A stretch of DNA of 64,000 nt from Glaciecola sp. KUL10 (GTDB taxonomy: Bacteria; Pseudomonadota; Gammaproteobacteria; Enterobacterales; Alteromonadaceae), in NCBI RefSeq assembly GCF_003203515.1, contig NZ_BGNG01000002.1:248001-312000 (forward strand). The letters run 5' to 3'. Numbering within the stretch: the first letter of the stretch is position 1; each line of letters begins with the position of its first letter. Both the position numbers and the translations under genes were made by a program. Below are positions 45,676 through 54,448 of this stretch, piece by piece. Under the pieces are notes generated by a model that had not been told where the DNA came from, did no database searches, and saw only the letters and a list, made by a program, of their open reading frames with translations.

Positions 45676-45711
45676 TGCACGTATTTGCATGAAAGCTGCA
45701 TAAACATGCAG
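45676..45711. promoter_or_regulatory. Four TGCA motifs at 10-11 bp steps, with CTGCAT/ATGCAG palindrome
   Basis: TGCA begins at 45676, 45686, 45697 and 45707, steps of 10, 11 and 10 bp, so all face one side of the helix. The last two make a perfect CTGCAT-AAAC-ATGCAG palindrome (45696-45711). It lies between the HDOD stop and argD. A regulator site is likely by pattern; the protein is unknown and it does not look like a classic ArgR box. Confidence 0.45.
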
Positions 45712-45727
45712 AGAGAATTGGAGGGTT

Positions 45728-46927
45728 TTACTCTTTACTGTCAGCTTCTTTGATTTTAATCTCAAGTCCGGTCAGATTTACCTTGGTTAGCAAGACCACG
45801 TCTTCCGATTTGATGCCAAAATTCCGCAAATAAAGCATGGATGCATTTTTAGATAACAATCCGTTATTCTTCATCATTTTAAATTGCATGTAGCCTTGAC
45901 ATTGGAACAATAAACGAGCGAGAGGGTGAAGTTTCGCCTCGTCAACCGACTTAATACTGATTTCTTTTATCCGTGCGTAGTCTTCTAAACCGATGCCTAC
46001 TGTTAACCAACGGCACTTTAAATGAGCGACCATATCACTGTTAACGTGACTTGCATGTTTTTTCCAAAGTGCAATTAGGTATTTTGTGCTTGGTTTAAGC
46101 TCTGCAAGTAGTTTAGCCTTGTTGGGGTTGTTCTTTTTACGGGTTTCGACAATCATTTTTTGAAGGTGATGGTCAAAATGCTTCACATAAAGTTTCGCAA
46201 TTGCGCTTCTGCCCCAACTGCTCATCAGTCCAATGTTATATCCTAAGTACCACTTAATACCCTCTTTCTCTGCAACGGCTTGGCAGGCTTTTCCAGAGCC
46301 AAGGGAGTATTCCCACATGTGTTTGACAAGTTGCGGAAATTGCTGGGCTTTGGGAGGGAGAGAACGCTTGGCAATCAGTGCTGGTAGTAAAATCCGAAGG
46401 CTTTCTATACCAACGAAACTCAAAGCTCCTCGCGTGGTGTTAATAACAATAGGACTTCCTGTTGAATCTACTCTTCTATATTTAGGCTGTCGAACAAACT
46501 TGATAAGTGATGCGGAAAGCCAATCAAGCTCCTCCATGGCCGATTCGAGTCTAGAAATTGAACACGCTTCGGTATAGAGAACATCAAGCACTCTTCCCAC
46601 ACTGGGGTGTATTCCGAGCACTTCGTTTAGTAAAAATTCAGGGTCTTCGAAATGTTTACGTAGATCTGTTATGTAACTTTGATGAAATTCAGCTTCAGCC
46701 TGCTTTAAATGGCCCTTAGTGATGTCTGCTTTTTCTTCTCTTGCTTTATTGGCCACTTCTTCGACTAGTAATAACTCACGTCTAGCCTCAGCCTGTTCAG
46801 AGTCTTCAAGCATTTTCATATGTGCAGTTTTCTGGCCCGATAAAATGATCGCTTCATCGAGATCTGCTAATAGATGCTCAAATCTTGAATTGATAGTGCG
46901 TGCAAGTTGAGAAACACTGACTTTCAT
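45728..46927 (-). CDS. HDOD-domain signalling protein
   Basis: 399 residues. The N-terminal part (about 35-90) is charged and coiled-coil-like (LEDSEQAEARRELLLVEEVAN); residues about 100-320 form an HDOD domain, an HD-related fold without the phosphodiesterase His-Asp pair: LLNEVLGIHPSVGRVLDVLY, LIKFVRQPKYRRVDS, ALSFVGIESLRILLPAL, and LGYNIGLMSSWG. HDOD proteins act in signalling, often with chemotaxis or c-di-GMP systems; no enzymatic role is known. It starts 19 bp after pabA and may be co-transcribed with trpS-pabA. Confidence 0.87.
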   Translation of the reverse strand: MKVSVSQLARTINSRFEHLLADLDEAIILSGQKTAHMKMLEDSEQAEARRELLLVEEVANKAREEKADITKGHLKQAEAEFHQSYITDLRKHFEDPEFLLNEVLGIHPSVGRVLDVLYTEACSISRLESAMEELDWLSASLIKFVRQPKYRRVDSTGSPIVINTTRGALSFVGIESLRILLPALIAKRSLPPKAQQFPQLVKHMWEYSLGSGKACQAVAEKEGIKWYLGYNIGLMSSWGRSAIAKLYVKHFDHHLQKMIVETRKKNNPNKAKLLAELKPSTKYLIALWKKHASHVNSDMVAHLKCRWLTVGIGLEDYARIKEISIKSVDEAKLHPLARLLFQCQGYMQFKMMKNNGLLSKNASMLYLRNFGIKSEDVVLLTKVNLTGLEIKIKEADSKE

Positions 46928-46946
46928 AATGACCTATTGTGATTAA

Positions 46947-47525
46947 CTACTGTTCAATAAAGTTTTGCAGAATTTCATGTCCATATTCACTAAGCAAAGA
47001 CTCAGGGTGAAACTGCACGCCATATATGGGGTATTGTGCATGTTCGATCGCCATGACTTCTTTTTGTCCGTGTTGTGTGCAAACTGCTGTTATCTTTAAT
47101 TCGGTCTTCGCCAGCGAAATCTCTTCCAATATTAACGAATGATAGCGCGTGACACTAAATTGTTCGGGTATTGCTTTAAAAAGCCCCGTTTGGGATAACA
47201 CTTCAATTTTAGAAGTTTTACCGTGTCTAATGATTGGCGCGTTAATTAAGCGCGCACCAAACAACTCGCCTATCGCTTGATGACCTAAGCACACTCCCAA
47301 AATCGGGATCTTGCCTTTATATTCATCAATTGCCTTAATTGAAATACCGGATCGAGCTGGTGTACAAGGCCCAGGTGATATAACCAGATGTGTCGGTGAA
47401 AAACGGGCAATATCGTCGACCGATAATTCATCGTTTTTGAACACACAAACTTGGCAGTTAAGTTCTTCAAAGTACCTCGCCAAATTGTGCGTAAACGAGT
47501 CATAATTATCGATAATTACCACCAT
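46947..47525 (-). CDS. pabA: Aminodeoxychorismate/anthranilate synthase glutaminase subunit
   Basis: A class I glutamine amidotransferase giving ammonia to PabB (folate) or TrpE (tryptophan). 192 residues; nucleophile C79 in GVCLGHQAIGELFG, and the His-Glu pair in GVQFHPESLLSEYGH. Starts IIDNYDSFTHNL, typical of the family. ATG 47525 has AGGTG 9 nt upstream; a GTG at 47537 abutting trpS is less likely. The standalone form between trpS and argD is the common gammaproteobacterial PabA position; TrpG cannot be ruled out. Confidence 0.92.
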   Translation of the reverse strand: MVVIIDNYDSFTHNLARYFEELNCQVCVFKNDELSVDDIARFSPTHLVISPGPCTPARSGISIKAIDEYKGKIPILGVCLGHQAIGELFGARLINAPIIRHGKTSKIEVLSQTGLFKAIPEQFSVTRYHSLILEEISLAKTELKITAVCTQHGQKEVMAIEHAQYPIYGVQFHPESLLSEYGHEILQNFIEQ

Positions 47526-47537
47526 GCTTTTTCGCAC

Positions 47538-48545
47538 CTATCTGCTTACAAAACCCAATGCTTTATAAACCTTATCCAAGGTATCGGATGCAGTCGCTGA
47601 AGCTTTAGTTGCACTTGCCTTCATAACTGAATTTAAATAAGCGGTATCTTGCCTAATCCGTTTGTATTCTTCTTGTATGGGCAGCAACATGCCAACTACG
47701 GCTTCTGCAACATCACCCTTTAAATGCCCATACATTTTATCCTCATATTTAGGGACTAATGAATCGACCGTTTCCCCCGTAGCTAGCGACAATAGTGAAA
47801 GTAGATTCGACACACCCGGTTTTTCTGCGATATCAAAATAAATGCGAGCTTGCTCATCGCTATCGGTCACCGCTTTTTTTATTTTCTTCGTGAGCTTTTT
47901 AGGGTCCTCTAGTAATCCAATGATGTTGTTTGGATTGTCATCAGATTTCGACATCTTTTTGTTGGGCTCTTGAAGACTCATGATGCGAGCACCCGTTTTA
48001 GGAATGAAGGGCTCGGGTAGGGTGAATATGTCTCCGTACAAATTATTGAAGCGAGTTGCGATGTCTCGTGTCAACTCAAGATGTTGTTTTTGGTCATCAC
48101 CAACGGGCACTTGGTTGGCTTGGTACAATAAAATGTCGGCCGCTTGAAGAACTGGGTACGAATATAGTCCCACATTAATATTATTCTCATTCTTTTGCGA
48201 TTTGTCTTTAAACTGGGTCATGCGATTAAGTTCGCCCATCTGAGCATAGCAGTTAAGCACCCACCCTAACTGAGCATGCTCTGGCACATGTGATTGCATG
48301 AAAATAGTGCTTTTCTCTGGATCGATTCCACACGCAAGGTATAAGGCTAAACCATCCAGGCAAGCCTGATTCAGCGCGCTAGGATCTTGGCGCACCGTAA
48401 TCGCATGTAAATCTACAAGCATGTAGTAACAATCGTAATTATCTTGCATATCAACCCATTGACGAAGCGCGCCCATATAGTTGCCTAGGGTAAGCTGGCC
48501 CGACGGTTGGCAACCACTTAATACAACAGGTTTTCTAGCTTTCAT
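47538..48545 (-). CDS. trpS: Tryptophanyl-tRNA synthetase
   Basis: Charges tRNA-Trp. Class I synthetase of 335 residues with the HIGH-like motif in [14 protein letters not shown] and the KMSKS loop in [13 protein letters not shown]. The anticodon-binding helices fill the last third ([16 protein letters not shown]). Starts [16 protein letters not shown]. Between rpe and pabA on the - strand; in related genomes gph often stands between rpe and trpS, but here there is only a 46-bp gap. Confidence 0.96.
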   Translation of the reverse strand: MKARKPVVLSGCQPSGQLTLGNYMGALRQWVDMQDNYDCYYMLVDLHAITVRQDPSALNQACLDGLALYLACGIDPEKSTIFMQSHVPEHAQLGWVLNCYAQMGELNRMTQFKDKSQKNENNINVGLYSYPVLQAADILLYQANQVPVGDDQKQHLELTRDIATRFNNLYGDIFTLPEPFIPKTGARIMSLQEPNKKMSKSDDNPNNIIGLLEDPKKLTKKIKKAVTDSDEQARIYFDIAEKPGVSNLLSLLSLATGETVDSLVPKYEDKMYGHLKGDVAEAVVGMLLPIQEEYKRIRQDTAYLNSVMKASATKASATASDTLDKVYKALGFVSR

Positions 48546-48591
48546 TTTTTTCTATTCCTATAAGGTTCTTAATCTAATTGATGCTTTTTGT

Positions 48592-49257
48592 TTATTTGAG
48601 TGCTAAGCGCATCTCGTTGATAGCATGTTCATAATCATCTGCGTTGAATATTGCAGAGCCAGCGACAAACATGTCTGCACCAGCTTGGCGCACGTCTGCG
48701 ATGTTACTAGCTTTTATACCGCCATCAACTTCGATACGCACATCCAAACCTAAGTCGTCGATACGCTTTTTGATCGCTTTGATCTTTGTTAGTGCATGCT
48801 CAATAAACGACTGTCCACCAAAACCTGGATTGACAGACATTACCAATACATAGTCAAGTTGATGCAGGGTATGATCTAAAACAGTCAATGGTGTGGCTGG
48901 GTTCAGTGCTAGCCCTGCTTTGCAACCATGACTCTTTATCAATTGAATACTCCTGTCTACGTGCTCCGATGCTTCGGGGTGGAAACTTATCATTGAGGCA
49001 CCCGCTGTCGCAAATTGAGTGATCATTTCATCAACGGGTTTGACCATTAGGTGGACGTCAATTGGCGCTGTTATTCCGTGTTTTCTCAATGCACTGCATA
49101 TCATCGCGCCAAACGTAAGGTTCGGCACATAATGGTTATCCATCACATCAAAATGCACTATATCTGCCCCAGCTTGCAACACAGCGTCTACTTCAGCGCC
49201 AAGTTTCGCAAAGTCTGCAGAGAGTATCGAGGGTGCAATTAGCGGGGAGTGTTTCAT
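48592..49257 (-). CDS. rpe: Ribulose-phosphate 3-epimerase
   Basis: Interconverts ribulose-5-phosphate and xylulose-5-phosphate. A 221-residue TIM barrel with [29 protein letters not shown] (metal His and Asp), the HLMV block, [11 protein letters not shown] and EVDGGI. Full length. Head of rpe-trpS-pabA on this strand; divergent from the porin gene. In many relatives rpe directly follows dam; here a 4-kb block (porin, two small genes, GGDEF-EAL) lies between. Confidence 0.96.
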   Translation of the reverse strand: MKHSPLIAPSILSADFAKLGAEVDAVLQAGADIVHFDVMDNHYVPNLTFGAMICSALRKHGITAPIDVHLMVKPVDEMITQFATAGASMISFHPEASEHVDRSIQLIKSHGCKAGLALNPATPLTVLDHTLHQLDYVLVMSVNPGFGGQSFIEHALTKIKAIKKRIDDLGLDVRIEVDGGIKASNIADVRQAGADMFVAGSAIFNADDYEHAINEMRLALK

Positions 49258-49564
49258 CTGTCATCTTCCAAAAGCGGGTAGTCTACTAAATTCTCTTTAG
49301 CTTCAAAAGGTAATGTTTTGCCCTATATTGATGCCGATGCATTGCCGTGGTGCAACCGTTGGTCACATTTAAGTAACTGAACACTACAAATGAAATCTAA
49401 TTAAACATTTGCCAATTAAATATTATCTTTTAATTCAATTGCTTAGGTGTTTATTTTTGGTTTTTGTAAAATGGGCACTGCATTTGCTAAGTACAATCAA
49501 ACAATAAGAATAAATAATGACAGTAATCATTTATTAACTTGTACACTTTTTACGGAGAACACAA
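49258..49564. other. Divergent intergenic region, rpe/porin
   Basis: 307 bp of AT-rich DNA between rpe and the TorF-type porin. It must contain both promoters, but no consensus pair stands out to my eye. The only clear element is the porin RBS, ACGGAGAACACAA, just before 49565. Confidence 0.5.
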
Positions 49565-50239
49565 ATGAAAACTTTAACTAAACTGACGTTGGCCGCTGCG
49601 GTTGTAGCATCTTCTTTCGGTATCAGTAAAGCTGCAAACGCAGAAGTTTCTGCTAACATCGGCGCGACGACTAACTACGTTTGGCGTGGTGTTTCACAAA
49701 GTGCAGACGCTGCATCAGTATCAGGCGGTATTGATTATGCAAGCGAAAGCGGGTTCTACGCAGGAACTTGGGTTGGTTCTTTAGGCGATGCTGATTCTGG
49801 TTTCAACGGCACAGAAACTGACTTCTATCTTGGTTTCGGCGGCGAGACAGATACATTCAGCTATGACGTTGGTTATATCTATTACGCATACACTGAACTA
49901 GACGATTCTGATTTTGGTGAAATCTACGCAAACATTGGTTTGGGTAACTTCGGTGTTGGCGTTGCTTATACTGTAAACAGCCAAGTAGCTGAAGGTTCTT
50001 TATTCGATTCAGGCGACATCTACTACTCAGCTAGCTACGGCGGTATTGCTTTGGGTAGTGATTTTGAATTGGCGTTAACTGCAGGTCTTTATACTTTTGA
50101 CGCGGACTCAGACGCTGATTATGCTCACTTCCAAGCTGATATCAGCAAGGGTGATTTCACTTTCAGTATTTCAAAAGCGCAAGAAGAAGCCGGCGATGAT
50201 GACATAAAATTCATTGCAAGTTGGTCTGCTAGCTTCTAA
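49565..50239 (+). CDS. TorF-family putative outer-membrane porin
   Basis: 224 residues. Signal peptide 1-27 (ISKAANA|EV). The mature part alternates in beta-strand fashion with many Tyr/Gly/Asp residues and begins EVSANIGATTNYVWRGVSQS, the signature of the TorF/Gcw_chp family; it ends in FIASWSASF, with the terminal Phe favoured for outer-membrane assembly. The conserved Trp-Arg-Gly motif and 200-residue barrel fit a small porin of unknown substrate. Good GGAG RBS and its own terminator, so it is monocistronic and probably well expressed. Confidence 0.88.
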   Translation: MKTLTKLTLAAAVVASSFGISKAANAEVSANIGATTNYVWRGVSQSADAASVSGGIDYASESGFYAGTWVGSLGDADSGFNGTETDFYLGFGGETDTFSYDVGYIYYAYTELDDSDFGEIYANIGLGNFGVGVAYTVNSQVAEGSLFDSGDIYYSASYGGIALGSDFELALTAGLYTFDADSDADYAHFQADISKGDFTFSISKAQEEAGDDDIKFIASWSASF

Positions 50240-50275
50240 AAACGATTTGTAATTCGTTTTACGTTGTATCTAAGG

Positions 50276-50303
50276 ACAGCCTCATAAAAGAGGCTGTTTT
50301 TTA
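50276..50303 (+). terminator. Intrinsic terminator after the porin
   Basis: ACAGCCTC (50276-50283), a 6-nt loop, GAGGCTGT (50290-50297), then a run of six T ending in TTATT. Perfect 8-bp stem 36 bp after the porin stop. Confidence 0.92.
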
Positions 50304-50427
50304 TTGTGGGTTAGAAATCTTTGTCCGTAGCTATTTTCGGTCCACAGAAAAATAGCCAAGACGGCTTGTTCATTTTTGTATACATAGTATACTACCCAGT
50401 AATTTCTTAAGTCCTTGGGGCAGTGAT

Positions 50428-50703
50428 TTGTTCTCTACAATACTCAAATTAAAGCACAAACCTTTGCAGACACTTGTAGTGACGGTGTTAGTATGCTCAA
50501 GTGCTTTAATACTGCCAAAGGCTTTTCAAGCCTCTTCTCATTGTTCACAACATTATGCAACGGCCGAATCATCATCTACGTTTGTTTGCGAGCAAACTCT
50601 GCAAAATAGAGTGAGTTGGTCGACTTGGTTACTTAATAAGTCCAAATCAAGTCAATTCCATTTTTTAGACTTACTTGAGCTTTTATCTAGAAAAGCTGAT
50701 TAG
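50428..50703 (+). CDS. Small exported or membrane protein, unknown
   Basis: 91 residues from TTG 50428, with GGGG about 8 nt upstream. An N-terminal basic stretch and hydrophobic segment (LQTLVVTVLVCSSALILP, about 13-30) look like a signal peptide or TM anchor; the rest is polar with two Cys (SSHCSQHY and FVCEQT) and ends in LLELLSRKAD. I do not recognise a family. It is supported as a gene by its position: it ends 3 bp before the DUF2970 gene on the same strand. A shadow frame remains possible. Confidence 0.5.
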   Translation: MFSTILKLKHKPLQTLVVTVLVCSSALILPKAFQASSHCSQHYATAESSSTFVCEQTLQNRVSWSTWLLNKSKSSQFHFLDLLELLSRKAD

Positions 50704-50706
50704 TCA

Positions 50707-50895
50707 GTGTCTGCCAATAAGTGGAAAAAAGCAGTTAAAAGCGTTATTAGTAGCTTCTTGGGTGTGCAATCACAGCGAAATTACGAAGAAGATTTTACTG
50801 AATCCCCCTCTCCCTTACCTTTCATTGTCGTGGGTGTGGTGTTCGTAACGATCTTCGTATTATCTTTAATCGCATTGGTTTCGTTGGTTTCTTAG
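50707..50895 (+). CDS. DUF2970-family small membrane protein
   Basis: 62 residues. WKKAVKSVISSFLGVQSQRN followed by YEEDF, a short proline-rich linker and one TM helix (FIVVGVVFVTIFVLSLIALV) fit DUF2970, a short gammaproteobacterial family of unknown function. The GTG start at 50707 gives a protein of the usual length. RBS is weak, so translation may be coupled to the gene ending 3 bp upstream. Convergent with the GGDEF-EAL gene, 19 bp away. Confidence 0.8.
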   Translation: MSANKWKKAVKSVISSFLGVQSQRNYEEDFTESPSPLPFIVVGVVFVTIFVLSLIALVSLVS

Positions 50896-50914
50896 CAGGT
50901 TAATGTAAAAAGTG

Positions 50915-53344
50915 TCACACCAAGCTCAATGTGCCCTGGTGCTGCTTATATGAGTTAAAGAATTCGATTAGTTGATGATGACTAACAGGCCGAGAGATAA
51001 AATACCCTTGAATGTAATCACAGCCTAGACCAGCTAGCATATTGAGTTGTTGTTCAGTTTCTGCGCCTTCAGCAACAATCGGTACACTCAAACTATGAAT
51101 CATTTGAGTTAAGGAGCTAATAATGCGTTGCTGCTTCTTATCTGTATCAATTCGGTCGAGTAGGGAACGGTCTAATTTTACAGTGTCGTAACCAAATGAA
51201 CTTAAGTAAGATAGTGATGAATAACCGGCACCAAAATCATCTATGGCAACTCTAAAACCCAATTGATTAGCAAGTTGAACCCACTGACTTGCCCGTGAAA
51301 AGTTTGTAATAAGGGTGGTCTCAGTAATTTCTAGCTCCACTCTATTTGGTGAGATATTACGTAGGTCAAGTTTGTTTTTAATTAGTTCCAGCGCCTTGTC
51401 ATCTTCTAGTTGAGGTGAACTGATATTAATTGACATGATGAGTCTGTTGTAACCCAATTCATCAAGGCGCTCTAATTCGTTGACTACTTCAGTTGCAATC
51501 CAATCAAATAAAATAGTCATATTTTCGCTTTCTTCCAATACATCAATAAAGGTTAAAGGCGGGATATTACCAAGCACAGGGTGCTCCCATCTGCACAGTG
51601 CTTCAAGTTTAGTTATGTCCTGCGTCTGTGCACAAACAATCGGTTGATAAACCATTCTGAGTTGATTTGCATTAAGGCTACTTAGAAAGTCATGTTTGAT
51701 TGAAAATCGTTCTTTGGCCTTTGCTCGCATTGAAGCGTCAAAGAATCTATATCTATTTTTACCATCTTCTTTTGCTTGATACATGGCTATATCAGCGTAA
51801 CGAAGCAATTGATCTGGTTTCAAAAGACCTTGTTCTTGTATTGCAATGCCAATACTTGCAGTCATGTTGATGTTACTGTCGTAAACCGAAAAAGGTGAAT
51901 TAAATAATTCGACAATAGCCTTTGCCATCTTTAGGAGTGAACTGGTGCTAGAATAGCTCGTGTAAGCTATTACAAATTCATCACCGCCGATGCGGTAGAC
52001 CTTAATATACTTGTTCGAAACTCCTTTCAATCGATAACCAATCTTTTTAAGGATGATATCACCGGCTTCGTGACCTAAATTATCATTGACGGGTTTAAAT
52101 CCATCTAAGTCTAGAAAAAAGATGGCAATTTTTTCATGCTGTTTAATTCTAGAAATATCTTCTATCAACACGTTTCGAGTAAATAGGCCTGTTGTCGAGT
52201 CTATCGTAGCTTGGCGAACCAGTTTTTGCTGCGAGTACTCTAATTCATTCTGATAGTTTTCGAGTAGATCAATTGCATTTCTAAATTCATTTTCGAGGTC
52301 ATTGAGTTCGTCGACATGTTTGGAGTGCTTGATGTTACCTAGCTTTAAACGAGCGTGATCATATTGTTTATCGCCTATCAGCTTAATGGTTTTTCTTAGC
52401 TTATTTATTTGAGAAATGGGAATAATCGAAAACAATATAATCGTGATTAAAATACCCAGTGTTAAGGTAATAAAAGAAATAATGACATATTGTTTTTGCT
52501 TTTGTTTGAGAGAGACTACTTGATTAACGTTGCTAACCAGTAGCAAGTTGAGATCTTGATGAATGCCTTGAAGTCGATTTTTCCACACAAAAAGATGCTC
52601 CTGCGTGGTGCTAAGCAGTAAACCATTTGTCGAAATACTATCGAATTGTTCGATTGATAGCGTCTCAGAAAAAAAGCTTGGGATTACTTGTAGTTCATTA
52701 CCTGTGTTTTGAAGCATTGACGATATGGTTCGTTGTTCATCTGCTAAGTTTAGGATGTCACTAACTAAAAAAGCGTTTACACCTAAAACAGATGAAACAT
52801 AGTCGAGTGTGGGCGTAAATTCCGAAGCAATCGTGAAGCTAATCCCTTCTCCATTGTTACCCCTATACAAACTAGAAACCATCAAGTAACACCTAGATTC
52901 GCAAACTACTCCGGACACTTGGTTGCTATCGCTAATTAATTGGTTAACGCTTTCTTGTAAACGTCCATTAATTCTATCTCCCAAGTAATATTTTTGGTTT
53001 TTTTCTTCAACGACAAGCGCATCTAGCGAAAAACTAAGCTTAAGTTTCGACCAGTTAGCTTTGAAAAATTCAGTGGCAGGAAGTGCTACCTCGTTGTTAG
53101 GTGCGGTGTTATTTAATAAGTATAAAGTAAATAATTCTTGTGAGGCATTGATTTGAGCTTCGATAGCTTTGTCTAATAAGAGCTTAAGAGAGTCAGTTTG
53201 GCTTTGCTTTAGCTCACTTAATTGATTATTGAGTTGATGATCTTGTTGGCTGCTGACAAAGCCATACGAGGCGGCAAGAGATACTAAAGCAACAATATTT
53301 ATTGTCACTAAGGTCTTTAGCAGCAAGCCCTTTATTCTTATCAT
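50915..53344 (-). CDS. GGDEF-EAL c-di-GMP enzyme with periplasmic sensor
   Basis: 809 residues. TM1 (about 10-30), a periplasmic sensor region (about 31-275), TM2 (about 280-305), a HAMP-like linker and coiled coil, a diguanylate cyclase domain with RIGGDEFVIAY near 452, and a phosphodiesterase domain with EALCRWEHP near 580, SINISSPQL, ELEITET and DDFGAGYSSLSYL. Both GGDEF and EAL catalytic motifs look intact, so it could make and break c-di-GMP; many such proteins act mainly as phosphodiesterases. The sensor has no recognised ligand. In Pseudomonas RimK responds to c-di-GMP, but there is no local link here. Confidence 0.94.
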   Translation of the reverse strand: MIRIKGLLLKTLVTINIVALVSLAASYGFVSSQQDHQLNNQLSELKQSQTDSLKLLLDKAIEAQINASQELFTLYLLNNTAPNNEVALPATEFFKANWSKLKLSFSLDALVVEEKNQKYYLGDRINGRLQESVNQLISDSNQVSGVVCESRCYLMVSSLYRGNNGEGISFTIASEFTPTLDYVSSVLGVNAFLVSDILNLADEQRTISSMLQNTGNELQVIPSFFSETLSIEQFDSISTNGLLLSTTQEHLFVWKNRLQGIHQDLNLLLVSNVNQVVSLKQKQKQYVIISFITLTLGILITIILFSIIPISQINKLRKTIKLIGDKQYDHARLKLGNIKHSKHVDELNDLENEFRNAIDLLENYQNELEYSQQKLVRQATIDSTTGLFTRNVLIEDISRIKQHEKIAIFFLDLDGFKPVNDNLGHEAGDIILKKIGYRLKGVSNKYIKVYRIGGDEFVIAYTSYSSTSSLLKMAKAIVELFNSPFSVYDSNINMTASIGIAIQEQGLLKPDQLLRYADIAMYQAKEDGKNRYRFFDASMRAKAKERFSIKHDFLSSLNANQLRMVYQPIVCAQTQDITKLEALCRWEHPVLGNIPPLTFIDVLEESENMTILFDWIATEVVNELERLDELGYNRLIMSINISSPQLEDDKALELIKNKLDLRNISPNRVELEITETTLITNFSRASQWVQLANQLGFRVAIDDFGAGYSSLSYLSSFGYDTVKLDRSLLDRIDTDKKQQRIISSLTQMIHSLSVPIVAEGAETEQQLNMLAGLGCDYIQGYFISRPVSHHQLIEFFNSYKQHQGTLSLV

Positions 53345-53531
53345 TTTTATACGGCTATCTTATTGTTTTTATTTTTCTACTGAGTTCATGTTAACGATAC
53401 AAAAGTCTAATTCATAGTGGGTAATGGTATGATTTTTTAAATTTGAAATGATTTTTAAGAACATTTTTAGCGAAAAAATAAGTATTTAGTTTTATTGACA
53501 TCTTTTCCTGTTTTTATTGTTCATTAAGTGC

Positions 53532-54404
53532 TTATCTTGCATGGTACAAGGCTAATACTTCGGTCACTTTATTTCTGATCGCACCTTTGCAGCTGATATT
53601 TCGCTGAACATCAATCGATGAAATTGAATCTGCATGTTGATAAATTTCTCTGGTAATAGCTAAGTCATGATTTGAAATGAGTGTTGCCACACCACGCTCT
53701 TGTACTTTTTGAGCTTCTAATACTATTCGTCTTTGATCTTGTTCACTAAATTTGTGTCCAGCATAAGCCGTAAAATTAGCGGTTTGATTAATCGGAGCAT
53801 ATGGAGGATCACAGTATATAACATCACCTACTTGAGCAAGCTTGAAAGCTTTGGAAAAATCACCGCATAGAAACTCTGCTTTTTGCGCAACCACATTAAA
53901 TTGGTTTATTTCTCGTTCAGGAAAATAAGGCTTTTTATAGCTACCAAAAGGCACATTAAACCCGCCTTTAGCATTGTATCGACATAATCCATTGTAACCA
54001 TGGCGGTTTAGAAATATGAATAGGCTCGCTCTTTCTAATTTGCTGGACGCATTATTGAAGTGCTCACGCAAGGCATAGTAGTTTTCGGGGGTATTGTTTT
54101 TACTGATAAATAGCTTCTGCGTTTTGTTGAGAAGTGACTGGTGTTTAGTTTTTATCAACTTGAATAGATTGATAAGATCAGGGTTTGTATCAACAAGTAG
54201 ATACTCTTCAAACTCAAGGTTTAAAAATACAGAGCCACCGCCGACAAATGGTTCAATTAAACGCTTCTTCTTGTCACTGGGAAGATTGTCTTTTATGTGA
54301 TGAATGATACGCTTCTTACCGCCAGCCCATTTTAAGGGGGATTTTCGTTCTGTGTTTAGGCTTTGCTGGTTGGCATCTGCGTTTTTTATTATTTTTGTAT
54401 TCAC
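53532..54404 (-). CDS. dam: DNA adenine methylase (GATC)
   Basis: Methylates adenine in GATC for mismatch repair and replication control. 290 residues: SAM-binding EPFVGGGSVF (51-60), LKWAGGKKRII near the N-terminus, catalytic DPPYAP (199-204) and the AYAGHKFSEQDQ loop. Order of motifs is the alpha-type D12 class. Downstream of damX in the conserved aroK-aroB-damX-dam cluster. The first 20 residues (NTKIIKNADANQQSLNTERK) are a family-variable tail. Confidence 0.95.
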   Translation of the reverse strand: MNTKIIKNADANQQSLNTERKSPLKWAGGKKRIIHHIKDNLPSDKKKRLIEPFVGGGSVFLNLEFEEYLLVDTNPDLINLFKLIKTKHQSLLNKTQKLFISKNNTPENYYALREHFNNASSKLERASLFIFLNRHGYNGLCRYNAKGGFNVPFGSYKKPYFPEREINQFNVVAQKAEFLCGDFSKAFKLAQVGDVIYCDPPYAPINQTANFTAYAGHKFSEQDQRRIVLEAQKVQERGVATLISNHDLAITREIYQHADSISSIDVQRNISCKGAIRNKVTEVLALYHAR

Positions 54405-54448
54405 TGATGTTTTGATGGCGTATTTCGTGGTGCAGAGATTAACATAAT

